Source: Psychrobacter sp. JCM 18903
Lineage (GTDB): Bacteria; Pseudomonadota; Gammaproteobacteria; Pseudomonadales; Moraxellaceae
Reading direction: 5' to 3'
Length of the DNA stretch: 64,000 bases
Assembly (NCBI RefSeq): GCF_000586475.1
Contig: NZ_BAWJ01000006.1
Coordinates: 118,772-182,771, forward strand
Shown here: positions 61,795 to 64,000 of the stretch, piece by piece
Layout: each line of letters begins with the position of its first letter
Position numbering within the stretch: position 1 is the stretch's first letter
The notes under the pieces: generated by a model
What the model was told of the DNA's origin: nothing
Databases searched by the model: none
What the model saw: the letters and a program-made list of their open reading frames with translations, nothing else
Position numbers and translations under genes: made by a program

Positions 61795-62744
61795 CTATTC
61801 AAACTCACTCAGCATCTTAGTCATACGGGCATCTTTTTGTTGCCAGATATCCTCTAACCAGTCAAACATCATTTTTTGGTGGTTTCATCACGGTCATAGC
61901 CGCCGTCCATGATGGCAGAAAATAATTCATCTGGTATCTTTAAGCGAGTCACATCGACGCCCAAACGGCGAATATTACCTTTCCATAAATCATCATAGTC
62001 AGGCGCGCCGTCTGGGTAGACAATGGTCACGTCCAAGATAGAATCCAACTCATTGCCTAACGCATTAATTGCTAATGACAAACCGCCAGCCCGTGGTTTT
62101 AACAAATGCTGATAAGGGGATTTTTGTTGGTCATGTTTTTCTTTAGTAAAGCGCGTGCCTTCCAAATAGTTTAATAGCGCGAAAGGTTTGTCTTTTAATT
62201 GACGACAGGCACGCTTAGCCTCAAGCAAGTTTTGTTTTTTAAGCTCTGGATTCTTGGCCATCGCTTTGGCAGAAAAGCGCTTCATCATTGGAAAGTCTAA
62301 GAAATAAAAGGCTTGACCGATGACAGGAATATAAATCAGATTAAACTTGGTAAAAAACCGTGTCAGAGGCAGGGTATCTTGGCTGATATATTGCACAATG
62401 CTGGTATCAACCCATGATTGATGGTTGCTTACCAATAGATACTGTTTGTCTTCGCTCAGATCGTCAGGCAGGTTAATGCGCCAGTCTTTGTGAGGCAGGG
62501 CATGATCAATGACGGCGTTATTACTATTAATCCAGTATTTGGTAATCGCAATCAGCGCATCATCCGCAGCTTTCGCTCCTGTCAATACTTTTGCCGCTCC
62601 CAAAGTCCAGATGGGCAGACCCACCATCGCACTATTGGCAGTAAGAACACTCGTACCGGTTAAAAAAGAGGCGGTCTTGCCTACCGCTGGTAGCTTATCG
62701 TGCAATTTTTCATAGAGTGAATCGATTTTTTTTATAAAAGACAT
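61795..62744 (-). CDS. YihG-like 1-acyl-glycerol-phosphate-type acyltransferase, one frameshift in this sequence
   Basis: Membrane-bound acyltransferase of the PlsC superfamily. Motif NHxxxxD is SNHQSWVDTSIV; the second motif is NYLEGTRFTKEKH; MMKRFSAKAMAKNPE follows the family pattern. One A missing from the run 61872-61877 hides the true end: restoring it gives KKMMFDWLEDIWQQKDARMTKML, which matches the C-terminus of E. coli YihG, and a total of about 316 residues. I chose ATG 62744 (MSFIKKIDSLYEKL); ATG 62813 is in frame but its product start is not family-like. An N-terminal hydrophobic stretch (VGLPIWTLGAAKVLTG) anchors it. Confidence 0.83.
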
Positions 62745-62965
62745 AATAAATATCCATATTGATGAGCGCGAGTGCCTATAAGGAAATAAAAAAGGATGAG
62801 TAACTTTGTCCATGATGTGGCTTTATAGCGTCGGTTTAATGCCGAGCAGCCACTGAGGCAAGCCATAGAATACCGCAATGTTAGACAATAAAACGTTCAA
62901 GAAACGTTAATTATTCAAATGCTGACTTCTTTATACAGATAGAGATATTCAAAAATAATAGAAAA

Positions 62966-62995
62966 TTGTCTATTAAGCGGAGTATTTGCTATAGT
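62966..62995 (+). promoter_or_regulatory. Likely promoter upstream of the DUF817 gene
   Basis: TTGTCT (62966-62971), 18 bases, then an extended -10 TGCTATAGT (62987-62995). A strong ribosome-site-like GAGGAGGATG follows at about 63041-63050 with only a short frame after it. The region 62745-63134 otherwise holds no gene that I can support. Confidence 0.5.
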
Positions 62996-63134
62996 TTGGC
63001 GGCCTCTAATGAATACTTTATATAATAAGCTATTGTGACGAAGAGGAGGATGTATGTCATGGTTCACCATAGCGTATGAAGCGAGCTGTTAAAGCAATAA
63101 ACGGTAGTCAATATGATTGTAGTGCTAATCTAAG

Positions 63135-63953
63135 GTGTTGAACATTATTCCGCGTGGCGCCGCGCTGAGTTTAGCGTCTGCTTTGTTTGGCATACTTTTA
63201 TTATTGGCTTTTGTACTGACTCATCAAATAAGTTGGTCAATTTCTGGTATCTATCGCTATGATCTGTTGTTGGCTTATGCTTTGATTATTCAAGTCTTTT
63301 TGGTTTATTTCAAATTAGAGACACCGCGTGAGGTATGGGTCATTGCTATTTTTCATATCATGGCCATGGCCATGGCAATGGAGCTGTTTTTAACCCATCC
63401 CAAAATTGGTTCTTGGTATTATCCTGAGCCAGCAATTTTTAGAATTGCCACTGTGCCACTTTTTACCGGTTTTATGTATTCGGCCGTAGGTAGTTTTTTA
63501 GCGCGTGGCTTAAGATTGTTTAATGCCTCTTTTACCGACTTACCACGTTTACTATGGGTGAGTTTATTGGTTATTTTTTCTTATGCCAATTTCTTCACTA
63601 AGTTTTTTGTCCCTGATATTCGCAATATATTGTTCATCGCTTCGATAATTTTATTTTGGAAAACCAGAGTGTTTTTTCAAATCCATCACAAAAATAATCT
63701 TCAACTGCATGATACCAAGCAATATCAATGTCCATTTTTACCATTACTGTTGTTCCTCGCTTTTTTGGTTTGGTTGGCAGAAAATATTGCTACTTTTACC
63801 AATATTTGGCGTTATCCATCACAAGCAAATGTATGGCATATGGTAGGTTGGGGTAAGCTGGGCTCTTGGTACTTATTACTGATGTTAAGTCTAGTATTGG
63901 TTTTGGCAGTCATGGGTAAAAGAGATGAGAAAGGCGGTTGGCAGTTAGCTTGA
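63135..63953 (+). CDS. DUF817 family membrane protein
   Basis: About 272 residues and eight hydrophobic spans. Recognised by the DUF817 pattern: REVWVIAIFHIMAMAMAMELF, THPKIGSWYYPEPAIFRI, VPLFTGFMYSAVGSF, FFVPDIRNILFI and ENIATFTNIWRYPSQANVW. Function unknown. The start is uncertain: GTG 63135 is the furthest in-frame start codon after a stop at 63126; TTG 63138 is possible, and a missed base upstream could link it to the GAGGAGG site at about 63041. Confidence 0.75.
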   Translation: MLNIIPRGAALSLASALFGILLLLAFVLTHQISWSISGIYRYDLLLAYALIIQVFLVYFKLETPREVWVIAIFHIMAMAMAMELFLTHPKIGSWYYPEPAIFRIATVPLFTGFMYSAVGSFLARGLRLFNASFTDLPRLLWVSLLVIFSYANFFTKFFVPDIRNILFIASIILFWKTRVFFQIHHKNNLQLHDTKQYQCPFLPLLLFLAFLVWLAENIATFTNIWRYPSQANVWHMVGWGKLGSWYLLLMLSLVLVLAVMGKRDEKGGWQLA

Positions 63954-64000
63954 TAACTTTGATACTTGCGTGTGTCCTCATTATTTTGGCGGTAGCGCTT
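63950..64000 (+). CDS. Start of a further gene, cut by the window edge
   Basis: A TTG overlaps the DUF817 stop (TTGA) and opens a frame to the window end with a hydrophobic start (ITLILACVLIILAVAL). This suggests a membrane anchor and a coupled gene, but 17 codons are too few to name it. Confidence 0.3.
   Translation, partial: MITLILACVLIILAVAL

Noticed and set aside
1..64000. tRNA, rRNA, riboswitch, phage or insertion sequence genes
   Set aside because: I looked for T-loop patterns, conserved rRNA stretches, transposase motifs and terminal repeats and saw none that I could support; a tRNA-scan and Rfam search would settle it.

Overview
The window looks like a chromosomal segment of a gammaproteobacterium of the family Moraxellaceae, most probably Psychrobacter. 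This rests on the protein relatives I recognise (a 1618-residue NAD-glutamate dehydrogenase, FabI, a lipoprotein MsrAB fusion, an Acinetobacter-like long KAS III), on moderate GC in the core genes, and on housekeeping genes scattered singly instead of in enterobacterial operons. I could not run a search, so genus level is inference. I see no rRNA, tRNA, CRISPR array, insertion sequence or prophage.

Layout. 1-9800: the end of a yejF-type peptide ABC ATPase, an iron alcohol dehydrogenase, msrAB, folE, fabI, a DUF1275 membrane protein, a newly read 52-residue acidic/His-rich protein, an SLC13 anion transporter and a metallophosphoesterase. 9800-16200: a lipoprotein and three small unknown genes, then hrpA. 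16300-25600: envelope and stress genes (AraC regulator divergent from ohr, MliC-like lysozyme inhibitor, DMT exporter, DUF421, creD, UPF0114) and an NAD-precursor salvage pair (pnuC with a NadR-type kinase). 25900-45600: core metabolism and information genes (KAS III, prfA, lysS, dnaX, a LysR regulator, argD, yacG, a TrmB-like methyltransferase, an ABC1 kinase, purD, NAD-GDH). 45700-51350: sbcC-sbcD. 51700-59800: a surface-polysaccharide locus (wecB, wecC, glycosyltransferases, an alpha/beta-hydrolase-like protein and a small one-domain protein). 59900-64000: cysG, a YihG-like acyltransferase, DUF817 and the start of another gene.

Most striking biology: the middle of the polysaccharide locus (about 53900-58930) is an AT-rich block whose two edges lie inside genes, in the last part of wecC and near the start of a CgeB-like glycosyltransferase. 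That is the pattern left by homologous exchange of a serotype-determining cassette. Inside it, a 90-residue protein repeats the N-terminal domain of the neighbouring alpha/beta-hydrolase-like protein, and that protein carries a run of ten A in its coding sequence.

Most important caution: 19 genes, several normally essential (folE, fabI, prfA, dnaX), are interrupted by frameshifts. I resolved 29 of them, and each is explained by loss of one base, usually in a short run of identical bases. This looks like uncorrected sequencing deletions, not gene decay, so I give the joined gene spans as CDS and state where the frame breaks.
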